DNA from: Hahella sp. KA22
Lineage (GTDB): Bacteria > Pseudomonadota > Gammaproteobacteria > Pseudomonadales > Oleiphilaceae
Direction of reading: 5' to 3'
NCBI RefSeq assembly: GCF_004135205.1
Contig: NZ_CP035490.1
Coordinates: forward strand, 5,633,501-5,697,500
Length of the DNA: 64,000 nt
Below are positions 1-8,201 of the stretch, one piece after another. The stretch's first letter is position 1. Every line of letters begins with the position of its first letter. Below the pieces are notes generated by a model. It was not told the origin of the DNA. It saw nothing but the letters and a program-made list of their open reading frames with translations, and did no database searches. A program made the translations under genes and the position numbers.

Positions 1-62
1 ATCCTGATTTTCATGACCAAATTGAAACTTGCTGACGATGGATTTAAGCGGCTAAAAATAGC

Positions 63-80
63 CTGACCTTAAACTGTCAT
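63..80 (+). promoter_or_regulatory. Candidate PhoB (Pho) box upstream of glpQ
   Basis: The 18 bases CTGACCTTAAACTGTCAT match the enterobacterial Pho-box pattern (two 7-base CTGTCAT-like halves 11 bases apart) at 15 of 18 positions by hand comparison; the second half is perfect. A -10-like TATTAG follows at 88-93. Glycerophosphodiesterase genes are common phosphate-starvation targets, which supports the reading. PhoB binding itself is inferred. Confidence 0.5.
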
Positions 81-141
81 TTTCTTTTATTAGTTTGTAC
101 TCTACTGATTGTGAATGAGAAATCTAATTAGGGATATAACG

Positions 142-1470
142 ATGAAACAGTATTTCACTTGGCCGAAGTGTCTCCCCTGGATCGCCGCGGCCGCGCTCAG
201 CGCAGGAGTTACCGCAGCGCAGGCCAAGCAACCGGCGGTCGCCACCGCAGCCGCCGACCACCCTATCGTCATCGGCCATCGGGGCGCTCCCGGATACCGT
301 CCTGAGCACACGCTCGCCAGCTATTGGCTGGCCATTCGCCAGGGCGCGGATTTTATCGAACCCGACCTCGTGCCAACCAAAGACGGACACCTGATCGCCC
401 GCCATGAAAACGAACTGGGCGGTTCCACTGACGTAGCGGATCACCCTGAATTCGCCGACCGCAAAACCACCAAAATGATCGACGGCGTCGCCATGACCGG
501 CTGGTTCAGTGAAGACTTCACCCTGGCGGAAATCAAAACCTTGCGCGCCAAAGAACGCATTCCAGAAGTACGTCCTCGCAACACGCGCTTTGACGGCAAA
601 TTCGCCATTCCCACGCTGGAAGAAATTATCGGCATGGTGCGCCTGATCGAGCATAACACCGGTAAAAAAGTCGGCCTCTATCCAGAAACCAAACATCCCA
701 CTTACTTCGCGAAAGAAGGCGAGTTTCTGGACGGCGGCAAAATCAATATGTCCATCGGCCGCAAGTTGATCGAAACCCTGGTCAGCGAAAACTTCACTGA
801 TCCCACGCGGGTTTACATTCAATCTTTCGAGGTTGAAAACCTGATGGAATTACAGAAGGACATCATGCCCAGCAACAACGTGGATCTGCCGCTGGTGCAG
901 CTGTATGGCGACTTTGACGATATCTACGTACAACCGGACAGCAACTTCTCTCGCCCCTACGACATGTACTACAACGCAAAACACGGCGCGGACATGGCGA
1001 TGATCTATGGTGAGCTGAATGACCTGATTGAAGGCGGCGTCACCGATACAACCGGGTACGGCAAACTGGTCTCGTCAGAAACCGTTAAATTTATTGCTGA
1101 CAACTACGCAGAAGGCGTTGGCCCCTGGAAAAACAGCTTCCTGCTGCGCGCCAGCCTGGACGAGAAGGAAGACACCAACGGCGACGGCAAAGCTGAAGTC
1201 GGCAGCAAGCTGACTGGCGGCGTACACCCCTTCCTGCAGGAAGCCCTGGCTAACGGACTGGAGATTCACCCTTACACGCTGCGAGTGGAAGAACAGTTTC
1301 TGACCCTGCATCCAAACAACGAACCACAAACGCTGACCGGCGAAGCCATTCAAATGCTCGGCCTTGGGGTGAGCGGGTTCTTCACGGACAACCCTGACCT
1401 GGGCGTCAGAGCGCGGGACATGTTCCTGAAAATCAACGAAGAAAGACCGAGACACAGGAACAAAAAGTAA
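142..1470 (+). CDS. glpQ: Periplasmic glycerophosphodiester phosphodiesterase
   Basis: This 442-residue enzyme should hydrolyse glycerophosphodiesters from phospholipids to glycerol-3-phosphate and an alcohol in the periplasm. The N-terminus MKQYFTWPKCLPW followed by an alanine-rich stretch looks like a signal peptide. The GDPD core shows HRG (near residue 47), PEHT, EPDLV and DGHLIARH, then YPETKHP, the metal and phosphate ligands of the family. Its length fits the long secreted GlpQ type. I chose the ATG at 142 because AGGG lies a suitable distance upstream; an upstream in-frame start would leave the signal peptide internal. It stands alone, with a Pho-box-like site in front and a terminator behind, so phosphate control is likely. 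Confidence 0.9.
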   Translation: MKQYFTWPKCLPWIAAAALSAGVTAAQAKQPAVATAAADHPIVIGHRGAPGYRPEHTLASYWLAIRQGADFIEPDLVPTKDGHLIARHENELGGSTDVADHPEFADRKTTKMIDGVAMTGWFSEDFTLAEIKTLRAKERIPEVRPRNTRFDGKFAIPTLEEIIGMVRLIEHNTGKKVGLYPETKHPTYFAKEGEFLDGGKINMSIGRKLIETLVSENFTDPTRVYIQSFEVENLMELQKDIMPSNNVDLPLVQLYGDFDDIYVQPDSNFSRPYDMYYNAKHGADMAMIYGELNDLIEGGVTDTTGYGKLVSSETVKFIADNYAEGVGPWKNSFLLRASLDEKEDTNGDGKAEVGSKLTGGVHPFLQEALANGLEIHPYTLRVEEQFLTLHPNNEPQTLTGEAIQMLGLGVSGFFTDNPDLGVRARDMFLKINEERPRHRNKK

Positions 1471-1483
1471 GACTTAACATTTC

Positions 1484-1510
1484 AGGGGAGGATCAGCCTC
1501 CCCTTTCTTC
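1484..1510 (+). terminator. Rho-independent terminator of glpQ
   Basis: The stem AGGGGAGG / CCTCCCCT with loop ATCAG is followed by TTCTTC, 13 bases after the glpQ stop and just before the convergent isomerase gene ends. Confidence 0.75.
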
Positions 1511-1518
1511 ACAGCTGG

Positions 1519-2331
1519 CTAGTCCCTGAACTTGGGCTCACGCTTCTGCATCTGCGCCATCATGGCTTCCTGAATATCCTCGCTGATCAGCATCGCCGCA
1601 TTCCAGGTAGCGACGTAATTCAGACTGTCCGCGACGCTATGATCACGGGTGTATTTGATCATCTCTTTCGTGCCGCGAATCGCTAAAGGCGACTTGCTGG
1701 CGATTACCTGAGCGGTTTCCATGACCCCCGCCATCAAGGCTTCCGGCGACTCATACACACGATTAACCAGACCAATGGCCCGCGCCTCTTCCGCGTCGAC
1801 TTTACGACCGGTATACGCCAGCTCCCGCATGACGCCATCGCCAATGATATGCGGCAGTCTTTGCAACGTGCCCACATCCGCTGTCATGCCGATATCGATT
1901 TCCTTGATCTGCAGATAGCCTTCCGCAGAGATGTAGCGCATATCGCAACTCGCCACCATATCCACGCCGCCGCCGATACAACCGCCATGCAAGGCGGCCA
2001 GCACGGGTTTACGGCAGTCTTCGATAGCGGAGAGGCAGCCTTGCAGCTTGAGAATCAGACGGCGCAGCTCCTCACGACGACGACCGTCGCACTTTTCCTT
2101 GCCGGTCATCACAGAAGCGAAGTCCATCAGGTCGATACCTGAGCAAAAGTGCTTACCCGCGCCGCGCAGCACCACTACCCGCACTGTGCTTTCCTGATCC
2201 GCCCGACGAAACGCCAGACCGATTTCTTCCCACATCGCCATGTTCAGCGCATTGGCTTTGTCGGGACGATTCAATTCAATGACGGCGACGCCGCCTTCCT
2301 GTGTAACGCTAAGTGTTGAGTATTCTGACAT
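1519..2331 (-). CDS. Crotonase-fold enzyme, probably delta(3,5)-delta(2,4)-dienoyl-CoA isomerase
   Basis: This 270-residue cytoplasmic protein belongs to the enoyl-CoA hydratase/isomerase superfamily. The oxyanion-hole segments GKHFCSGIDL (about residues 60-69) and HGGCIGGGVD (about 115-124) are intact. The segment EIDIGMTADVGTLQRLP carries the Glu and Asp pattern I associate with ECH1-type dienoyl-CoA isomerases, which shift double bonds during beta-oxidation of odd-position unsaturated fatty acids. It lies 23 bases downstream of the phosphopantetheinyl transferase gene, so the two may be co-transcribed. A plain enoyl-CoA hydratase is the alternative. Confidence 0.8.
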   Translation of the reverse strand: MSEYSTLSVTQEGGVAVIELNRPDKANALNMAMWEEIGLAFRRADQESTVRVVVLRGAGKHFCSGIDLMDFASVMTGKEKCDGRRREELRRLILKLQGCLSAIEDCRKPVLAALHGGCIGGGVDMVASCDMRYISAEGYLQIKEIDIGMTADVGTLQRLPHIIGDGVMRELAYTGRKVDAEEARAIGLVNRVYESPEALMAGVMETAQVIASKSPLAIRGTKEMIKYTRDHSVADSLNYVATWNAAMLISEDIQEAMMAQMQKREPKFRD

Positions 2332-2354
2332 TATTAGTATCCACTCTCTTTCTA

Positions 2355-3104
2355 TTATTGATGTCGCCAGTTTTCCGAACCAGCCAGAAGACTTGGCGAA
2401 ACCTGGACGTAGCCCTGTCCCGGCAAGCCTTCAAAAAAGCACATCGGGCGCGGCTCGCTCAGGGCCACTCCCAACAACTGCTCTTCACGCCATTGAAACA
2501 GCCCATAGCCACAGGCCGCGCCTTCAGCAAATTCCGCCACCGCAAAGTCGTCAAGCAGAGCAAACGGAGCCCCGGACAGCAGCTCCGACATGGTCGAACC
2601 ACGCCGTTTCACCTCCGCTTCTTTCAGCGTCCAGATGCGAAAGAAACATTGCGCCTGATTTTCTTCGGGTTGCCCGCACACCCACTGATATTCCTTCTCC
2701 GTATAGAATCTACGCGCCAACGCCTTGACGTTGCGCCGCTCCGCGCGCTCAAGATCGAGCCCTACAGGCGTCAGCGCGATCGCCACCGCCACCCAGGCGC
2801 CGGCATGGGCGATGCTGAAACACCAGGCCGCATCCCTATCGCTCAGAAAAGGTTTGCCCTTGTCGCTGATAGCAATGGCGATCTCCGCCGGCTCGCAGCC
2901 CAGCCTTTCCGCCAGTTGAGTCCGAGCCAGCGCCCGCCCCAGCAAAAAACTTAAACGTCCTTCAGGAAAACGAAACGAGGAAAGCCGTTCGTCTTCTCCG
3001 GAACCCAGCATGGCGCAGTATCGGGCATCGAGATCCTTGTCGATCTGGCGAATATCAGCAAGATAGATGGCGCATTCAGAATGCTCGGAGGTAGACACGT
3101 TCAC
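2355..3104 (-). CDS. Sfp-type 4'-phosphopantetheinyl transferase
   Basis: The 249-residue protein should move the phosphopantetheine arm of CoA onto a serine of carrier proteins (fatty acid, polyketide or peptide synthases). It shows VGLDLERAERR (Mg-binding region), FYTEKEYQWV and FRIWTLKEAEVKRRG, which together form the ACPS superfamily signature; the size fits the monomeric Sfp/AcpT group. The start is a GTG with no clear Shine-Dalgarno sequence. No synthase gene is near, so its substrate cannot be named. The 23-base spacing to the isomerase gene suggests one transcript. Confidence 0.85.
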   Translation of the reverse strand: MNVSTSEHSECAIYLADIRQIDKDLDARYCAMLGSGEDERLSSFRFPEGRLSFLLGRALARTQLAERLGCEPAEIAIAISDKGKPFLSDRDAAWCFSIAHAGAWVAVAIALTPVGLDLERAERRNVKALARRFYTEKEYQWVCGQPEENQAQCFFRIWTLKEAEVKRRGSTMSELLSGAPFALLDDFAVAEFAEGAACGYGLFQWREEQLLGVALSEPRPMCFFEGLPGQGYVQVSPSLLAGSENWRHQ

Positions 3105-3302
3105 TAATCCGGGAGAATAAAGGCCTGTTATATAACAGATTTAAAGGCGGGTGTAAGGGCTTGAGGGCAAACTTTCCAACATTTCACCCGCGTCGCGCCA
3201 GTGCTTGCGGCGACACATCACAGAAGGAAGGCTCCTGCATGTGCAGGGCCGCCGGGTTAATTCTGGTCTTTGATTAAGATTGAGGTTTGTTTCAGAGGGG
3301 CC

Positions 3303-3329
3303 AAAAAAACAGGGACCATCCAGGTCCCT
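3303..3329 (-). terminator. Strong Rho-independent terminator, minus strand
   Basis: On the minus strand the stem AGGGACC / GGTCCCT with loop TGGAT is followed by GTTTTTTT. It lies 65 bases past the stop of the small gene at 3394-3558 and has no other obvious owner. Confidence 0.8.
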
Positions 3330-3393
3330 ATTCACACAAAAGAAAGCGTTCAGCTACATCTTTTGGCGTTATGTTGTTTTGTTCAGCGGGCCA

Positions 3394-3558
3394 TTACACC
3401 CGGCGAGTCACAGTGGAAACGCGCAGTGCTTCAAGCGCGCTCATTTCAAAATCCACCTGAGGAGCTTTGACTTCCGCCTTTTTCTCCTCAACTTGCTTAC
3501 TGGAACGCTTCTCGCCGACGATTCGTCCCATCAGTGTTTCACGTAGACTTTTTAACAT
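3394..3558 (-). CDS. Small conserved-looking protein of unknown function (54 aa)
   Basis: An ATG-initiated frame encodes 54 highly charged residues starting MLKSLRETLMGRIVGEKRS, with a Lys/Glu-rich middle (EEKKAEVKAP) and a C-terminal segment ALEALRVSTVTRRV. The codon choice resembles the surrounding genes, and a textbook terminator stands downstream in the same orientation. The upstream Shine-Dalgarno is weak. I do not recognise a family. An alternative is that the transcript is a small RNA and the frame is incidental. Confidence 0.45.
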   Translation of the reverse strand: MLKSLRETLMGRIVGEKRSSKQVEEKKAEVKAPQVDFEMSALEALRVSTVTRRV

Positions 3559-3680
3559 GGACTTACTAGCTCACTACCGTATCAATACAACAACGCTTAG
3601 CTTTTCGCGAACGTCTATATTGCCACTGAGCTAGCTCGTTTTCCGTGAGAAATACGGCGTTACAAACCCAAACTACGTCA

Positions 3681-3708
3681 CACTTCCGCCCGAAAAGGGC
3701 AGAAAGTG
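3681..3708 (-). terminator. Possible terminator or 3' stem-loop of the aarF-like gene
   Basis: CACTTTCTGCCC and GGGCGGAAGTG pair around a TTTTC loop, beginning 19 bases beyond the aarF-family stop. The T-run that follows is poor, so it may only be a stabilising stem-loop. Confidence 0.35.
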
Positions 3709-3726
3709 ACCATTTTGGGCGCCTTA

Positions 3727-5073
3727 TCAGGCTGCGGAAGAAAGATCGAGGTAATCTTCCAGCTCCTTACGGAAAGCCGCCTGCACCCCTAATCGCATCA
3801 TCATCCAGTAGTGACCGGCGATCATCCTGTCGATAAACAGGCTTTCCACGGGCGGTTGAAAAAAGTCCATGTACTTGAACACCGTAGTCGCCTTGGACGC
3901 CACTTGCTTATGCAGATTGGAACTGGCGAAGTCAAACTCCTCATCCCTGCTTCGGAACGGACGTATGAAGATGTCCCGCCACATTGCGTAATAGTCCTGC
4001 TCCACCGCCGGCTTTCCGCTCACTCTGACGCCCAGGTCCACCAGATAATTGTCCAGCGCGTCGTAATCCGCATTGAGCCCCGCCGTCAAAGCCTGGCTGT
4101 AGGCGTGCACTATCTCCGGCTTCAGGCGTTTTACGCAGCCAAAGTCATACATGATGATGGAGCCGTCAGGGCGAAACGCGAAATTGCCTGCATGAGGGTC
4201 GCCATGAATCGCGTGAAATTTGAATAGCTGATCCGCCATGATGCGGAACAGGCGTCGGCCGATCAGGTTAATGACGTCCTGCCCGTATGCCTCTGCGCTA
4301 ACCGCGCTGATGTGATCCCCTTCCACGCACTCCATGGTCAACACACGCTTGCTGGATAGCTGACGCACCACGCTGGGAATGATCAAACCTTCGTCTTTGG
4401 CGTGAAAGCGCTGGAAATCCGCGATGTTGCGGGCTTCGTTCTCATAGTCGAGTTCTTCATTAAGGCGCTCGCGAATCTCTTCGAACAGCTGATCAACGCT
4501 TTCTTTTGGCAGCTTGAGCAACCCACCCAGTTTCAGCGTCAACTTAAGCTGTTTGAGGTCAGAGTCCACGGACCGATCCACGCCCGGATACTGCACCTTG
4601 ACGATAACTTCTTTGCCATCCAGCGTAACCGCCTTGTGAACCTGGCCAATGGAAGCCGCTGCGTAGGGCTCCTCGCTGAATTCTTTGAACAACTCTTCCG
4701 GCGCCGCGCCCAGCTCTCTCTCGACCTGCTTGGCGATCACTTCATAGTCCATCGGCGGCGCTTCTTTCTGCAAACGCTGCAACGCCTGAGAAAACTCTTT
4801 GGGTAGAAAGTCCTGAGTCTGGGAGGCGATCTGCCCCACTTTCATCACCGCGCCTTTCAATTCACCAAGGGTGTCGGCGATTTGATTGGCCATCTTGTCA
4901 TAGGCCTTGGCCTGACGCTCTTCTTTGTCTTCTTCATTGAAGGCGCGTCGCACCCGCTCCGCCGCATAACTGCCCGCCACGGACGCCGTCATGCCGGCCA
5001 GCTTCAGAAACCGCTTGGTCCTGGTAGCCGGCGCTGTTTTTTGCTTGCTGTCGTCCTTTGTCCGCTTAGCCAA
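3727..5073 (-). CDS. ABC1/AarF (UbiB) family atypical kinase-like protein
   Basis: The 448-residue protein belongs to the UbiB/COQ8 atypical kinase-like family. It has the KxGQ motif (MKVGQIASQ near residue 80), an Ala-rich loop (PYAAASIGQVHKA), the invariant lysine in VIVKVQYPG, and HGDPHAGNF plus MYDFG for the catalytic and metal sites. Family members act in quinone biosynthesis or lipid handling. It lacks the C-terminal membrane helices of UbiB and is not in a ubi operon, so its role is open. The start is an unusual TTG, supported by GGAGGT six to seven bases upstream; no better start exists nearby. Confidence 0.85.
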   Translation of the reverse strand: MAKRTKDDSKQKTAPATRTKRFLKLAGMTASVAGSYAAERVRRAFNEEDKEERQAKAYDKMANQIADTLGELKGAVMKVGQIASQTQDFLPKEFSQALQRLQKEAPPMDYEVIAKQVERELGAAPEELFKEFSEEPYAAASIGQVHKAVTLDGKEVIVKVQYPGVDRSVDSDLKQLKLTLKLGGLLKLPKESVDQLFEEIRERLNEELDYENEARNIADFQRFHAKDEGLIIPSVVRQLSSKRVLTMECVEGDHISAVSAEAYGQDVINLIGRRLFRIMADQLFKFHAIHGDPHAGNFAFRPDGSIIMYDFGCVKRLKPEIVHAYSQALTAGLNADYDALDNYLVDLGVRVSGKPAVEQDYYAMWRDIFIRPFRSRDEEFDFASSNLHKQVASKATTVFKYMDFFQPPVESLFIDRMIAGHYWMMMRLGVQAAFRKELEDYLDLSSAA

Positions 5074-5248
5074 AATTTACCTCCACGGCGATTAAACTCT
5101 CTGGCGGAACTAGCATACTCCATACGTTACCCAGGGTTAACATGGTTTGCTTTACAAGTTTTTCAGACAACAGCGGAAGTCGCCAGTTTTGACGTAATAT
5201 TGCGTAAATAGGATGGGGCGTGCGCCGGTTGGCGGCGGAGAGAAAAGA

Positions 5249-5671
5249 TCAGCCGGGATTGTTGCTGGAAAGCGGACCGTTACGGATTTTATTGATCAGG
5301 GAGTCGTAGCGGGAGAGAAGGGATTCAATCTGCTTGAGATCCTTACGAATCCTGTCGCTCTGCAGCAAGCTGCCGCCCAAATTGAACTCAACCTCATAGT
5401 CGAAACAACTACACACCTTCTGGCGGTCTTTGATATTGATTTCAACCTTGTTGATAGCGATGTCGCCGAAGTCCATGGGCAGCTTGAGAGAAATGACTGC
5501 TTTGCCTCCGACCTGAAGGTTTTCATCGGTGCGCAAAAGCATACCTTCCGCGGAAAATTGCAGAATCTGCACCTTTACCCACTCCCGCGACAACAGTCCT
5601 CGCTTGATTTTTAATTCAGCATGCAGGTGGGTAGCTGGATTTTTCAACCGACTCCTTGGGGACGCCTTCAT
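5249..5671 (-). CDS. PilZ-like domain protein, probable c-di-GMP responder
   Basis: This 140-residue protein has a basic N-terminus with RSR (residues about 5-8) and a beta-rich core containing QFSAEGMLLR, which resembles the D/NxSxxG element of PilZ domains, followed by KAVISLKLP and a C-terminal helical tail (SLLQSDRIRKDLKQIESLLSR cut here). The match to canonical RxxxR is imperfect, so binding of c-di-GMP is uncertain. I use the ATG at 5671 rather than a TTG six codons earlier. The diguanylate cyclase gene just upstream on the same strand supports a c-di-GMP context. Confidence 0.55.
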   Translation of the reverse strand: MKASPRSRLKNPATHLHAELKIKRGLLSREWVKVQILQFSAEGMLLRTDENLQVGGKAVISLKLPMDFGDIAINKVEINIKDRQKVCSCFDYEVEFNLGGSLLQSDRIRKDLKQIESLLSRYDSLINKIRNGPLSSNNPG

Positions 5672-5831
5672 TTCTGGTTCTCGCGACAAACGACCGCCGA
5701 AACTCTAACCAAACGACCGTTTAAAAGCAAAAAAATGTTGATAGCGCCCACTTTCCCCTAGCGGTGACTTTTTATCACATCATAACTCCTGTCTAAGCCT
5801 TTGGGGACGCGCACTTTACTGAATTCTCTCG

Positions 5832-6791
5832 TTATTTTTCGTAGGTCGTGGCGCGGTTGCGTCCGCCTTGTTTGGAAGCGTACAAGGCGGTGTCGGCGCG
5901 CTCGATCCATTCTTTATGATCTTTAATCTTTTTATCCAGTTCAGCCAGCCCCAGACTGATGGTGAAACGGATATCGCGCCCCTCGTGAGTGACTTCCAGA
6001 CTCTCGATGCGGGTGCGCAGGCGCTCAGCGAAGTTCATGGCGTTTTTGCCGTCGGTATTCACCAAAATGACGCCGAATTCTTCGCCGCCGTAGCGGCCGG
6101 CGATATCCGTACTGCGCATGGTTTCCCGCAACGTGGCGGCCACCAGGCGAATCACTTCATCCCCGGCGGGATGCCCATAAGTGTCGTTGACCTTCTTGAA
6201 ATGATCGATATCGAACATGATCAGCGTGCTCGCTTCATTAGTGCGCTTCAGACGCTGATACTCTTTCACCAACTGCTCTTCCCAATAGCCGCGATTGTTG
6301 AGCTGGGTCAGCCTGTCAATGCGGCTGAGCTTCTCCAGTTTCGAATTGGCGGCTTCCAACTGGCGACGGTTACTGGCGATGTCGGTGACGTCATAAATGA
6401 TCAGACAGATGTTCTGTACTTCACCGTTGGGCGACACCAGAGGCGTAATAGTGATGTTCTGATACATGAACTCTTCCGTCCCGGTGATCGGACGGTAGTT
6501 TTTGAAGCGAAACAGAAACGGACGCTGTTCCCAGGTCGTAAAGGTGCGGTTCTTGAGCAGGAATACGGATTGGGTTTTATGCTTGAACCACTCTTCGGGT
6601 ATTTCCTTGAAGACATCGAACAGCACCTGATCCTTCACCACATGGGGCCTCAGCCCGCTATGGTTCTCCATGAAACTGTTCCAGACGTTGATGCGGTATT
6701 CCGAGTCCAGCACCACCAATCCGACATCGATAGTCTGGAGCATATCCATTACCCAGTGGAATTCAGTAATGTCGAAGTGATTCTCAGCCAT
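5832..6791 (-). CDS. PAS-GGDEF diguanylate cyclase
   Basis: The 319-residue protein begins with a PAS domain (about residues 10-140; VVLDSEYRINVWNSFMENHS) and a short coiled linker (NRRQLEAANSKLEKLSRIDR), then a GGDEF domain with intact active site RYGGEEFGVI and DIDHFKKVNDTYGHPAGDE. It should make c-di-GMP from GTP in response to a signal read by the PAS domain. There is no membrane segment. It lies 42 bases downstream of the REC-CheC gene and is probably its output partner in one operon. The GGDEF domain lacks an evident RxxD inhibitory site directly before the motif. Confidence 0.9.
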   Translation of the reverse strand: MAENHFDITEFHWVMDMLQTIDVGLVVLDSEYRINVWNSFMENHSGLRPHVVKDQVLFDVFKEIPEEWFKHKTQSVFLLKNRTFTTWEQRPFLFRFKNYRPITGTEEFMYQNITITPLVSPNGEVQNICLIIYDVTDIASNRRQLEAANSKLEKLSRIDRLTQLNNRGYWEEQLVKEYQRLKRTNEASTLIMFDIDHFKKVNDTYGHPAGDEVIRLVAATLRETMRSTDIAGRYGGEEFGVILVNTDGKNAMNFAERLRTRIESLEVTHEGRDIRFTISLGLAELDKKIKDHKEWIERADTALYASKQGGRNRATTYEK

Positions 6792-6833
6792 GGATTTACC
6801 GTTTTCCTTATACTTTTTATATTAACTGCGACT

Positions 6834-7850
6834 CTATATTAAATACGCCACTTTATCGCGAAATACCGGCAGCGAGTCTTCCGTAAAAAGCAGCAGCAGA
6901 TCGCAATTGATGTTGTAGTTCTCAATGCTATAGCAAATTTCAATGGCCAGGGTTTTGGTCCAGCGCCAGTTGTTGTTGCTCAACAGATCGCCGACGTTCA
7001 CATGCTGCCCCAACACTACCGGATGCCCCTGACTGAAGGCGATGTCCAACTGCTCAGCGATACCTTTGATGCAGGCGCCAATCAGCACTGAGGACACATC
7101 CATCAGCAGCTCCAGCTCAACCAGTTCATTCAGCTTGCCGTCATAACGCATCAGCTTCGCCATATCCTTGAAGCTGGAGTCGTGGAACAGCAGGAAGGCT
7201 TCGCCGGCAATGCCTGAACCGATAAAACCCTGGCATACGCCAGAATAAGTATCGTTGTCCTCCGTCGCCTGCAGCGCCATTTGCAGCTCGGATATTTCCA
7301 GCAGATTCACCCGCGGTATCGGCAGCAGCACAAACACGTCCAGTAAACGCGCGAGCAGGTCAGCCGCCTGCCCCATGGCGACGTTGGCCACTTCCTGGAA
7401 GGCGTCGAACATGGAAATGGCGCCCTGATGGCTGGCTGTGCGGTCCACCGCCGGAGCGGCCGCCTTGGCCGGGGCGTCGGACTCGGTGTAAAGACCGGTC
7501 TTCTGCAGAATCGCCGCTAACTCGTCGCCGTTGATCGGTTTTTTAATGAAATCGAAAGCGCCTAACCCAATCACGCGTTTTCTGGCGTCGGGCTGAATAT
7601 CGCCGGAAACGACAATGACGACCGTCGGCAACTCTTCTTTGCTGATCACCTCGAGCGTCTGATAGCCATCCATAACCGGCATGTTGAGGTCGAGAAATAA
7701 CACATCCCCCAACCCCTGATGAATCAGGTCAATCGCTTCCTGGCCGTTGGCGGCGAAACTGACCTCAACATCCCAGCCCGCAGGCAGCGACTTGGCCATC
7801 TGCTTGCGCGCTACGCCTGAGTCATCGCAAATAAGAATGGGAATGGTCAT
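6834..7850 (-). CDS. Response regulator with CheC-like phosphatase output domain
   Basis: The 338-residue protein carries an N-terminal receiver domain (MTIPILICDDSG, phospho-acceptor Asp in VLFLDLNMPVMDG near residue 57, KKPI lysine) and a C-terminal CheC/CheX-like domain (from about residue 145; FQEVANVAMGQAADLLARLL and ELLMDVSSVLIGACIKGIAEQ). CheC-family proteins dephosphorylate receiver domains, so it could be a self-limiting regulator or a phosphatase for other regulators. No kinase is adjacent. It precedes the PAS-GGDEF gene with a 42-base gap, linking it to c-di-GMP output. Confidence 0.85.
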   Translation of the reverse strand: MTIPILICDDSGVARKQMAKSLPAGWDVEVSFAANGQEAIDLIHQGLGDVLFLDLNMPVMDGYQTLEVISKEELPTVVIVVSGDIQPDARKRVIGLGAFDFIKKPINGDELAAILQKTGLYTESDAPAKAAAPAVDRTASHQGAISMFDAFQEVANVAMGQAADLLARLLDVFVLLPIPRVNLLEISELQMALQATEDNDTYSGVCQGFIGSGIAGEAFLLFHDSSFKDMAKLMRYDGKLNELVELELLMDVSSVLIGACIKGIAEQLDIAFSQGHPVVLGQHVNVGDLLSNNNWRWTKTLAIEICYSIENYNINCDLLLLFTEDSLPVFRDKVAYLI

Positions 7851-8201
7851 GTATAAGTCCAGTTATAGTTGTCTGCATGTACGATAGCGGTTGTTTGAAT
7901 ATGACTACTGAATCAAGCGAACGGTCTCCACCTGAGTTTCGCCAGTAGCCAATTTGCAGGCGGTCAAAATCTCCCTCTGGTTGGCTTATGAAGTCGAAAT
8001 TTTAGGCGCGCTCTTGCCGATATCCTGTAGATAAGTAAAGATCATCTTGCTCTTATTGGCAAAAAAGAGCCGTCCATGACTGCTTGGAAAATTTAGAAAA
8101 ATTGCCCGATGGCGCTTATAATCCGCGCTTTGCTTGCGGCGCGCCAAGGTTCCCGCCCGCTCAGCCGGATTCATTCAGCATTAGTCCCGGATCAGATCGC
8201 C
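7851..8201. other. Intergenic region between divergent REC-CheC and tcdA genes
   Basis: This 351-base stretch holds the start regions of both divergent genes. Apart from the tcdA promoter candidate at 8094-8122 I see only an imperfect hairpin near 8050-8070 (GCTCTT / AAGAGC). Frames within it are short and have no Shine-Dalgarno sequence. Confidence 0.5.
8094..8122 (+). promoter_or_regulatory. Sigma-70 promoter candidate for tcdA
   Basis: TAGAAA (4 of 6 to TTGACA) and a perfect TATAAT are separated by 17 bases. Transcription would start near 8129, which rules out the in-frame ATG at 8109 and supports the start at 8202. Confidence 0.55.

Noticed and set aside
3280-3546. Plus-strand frame of 88 codons in the 3.1-3.7 kb gap
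   Set aside because: No Shine-Dalgarno sequence, and it reads against the small gene and terminator on the minus strand, which have better support.
5868-6842. Plus-strand open frame of 324 codons over the PAS-GGDEF gene
   Set aside because: It mirrors a gene with intact GGDEF motifs and has no homologous features of its own.
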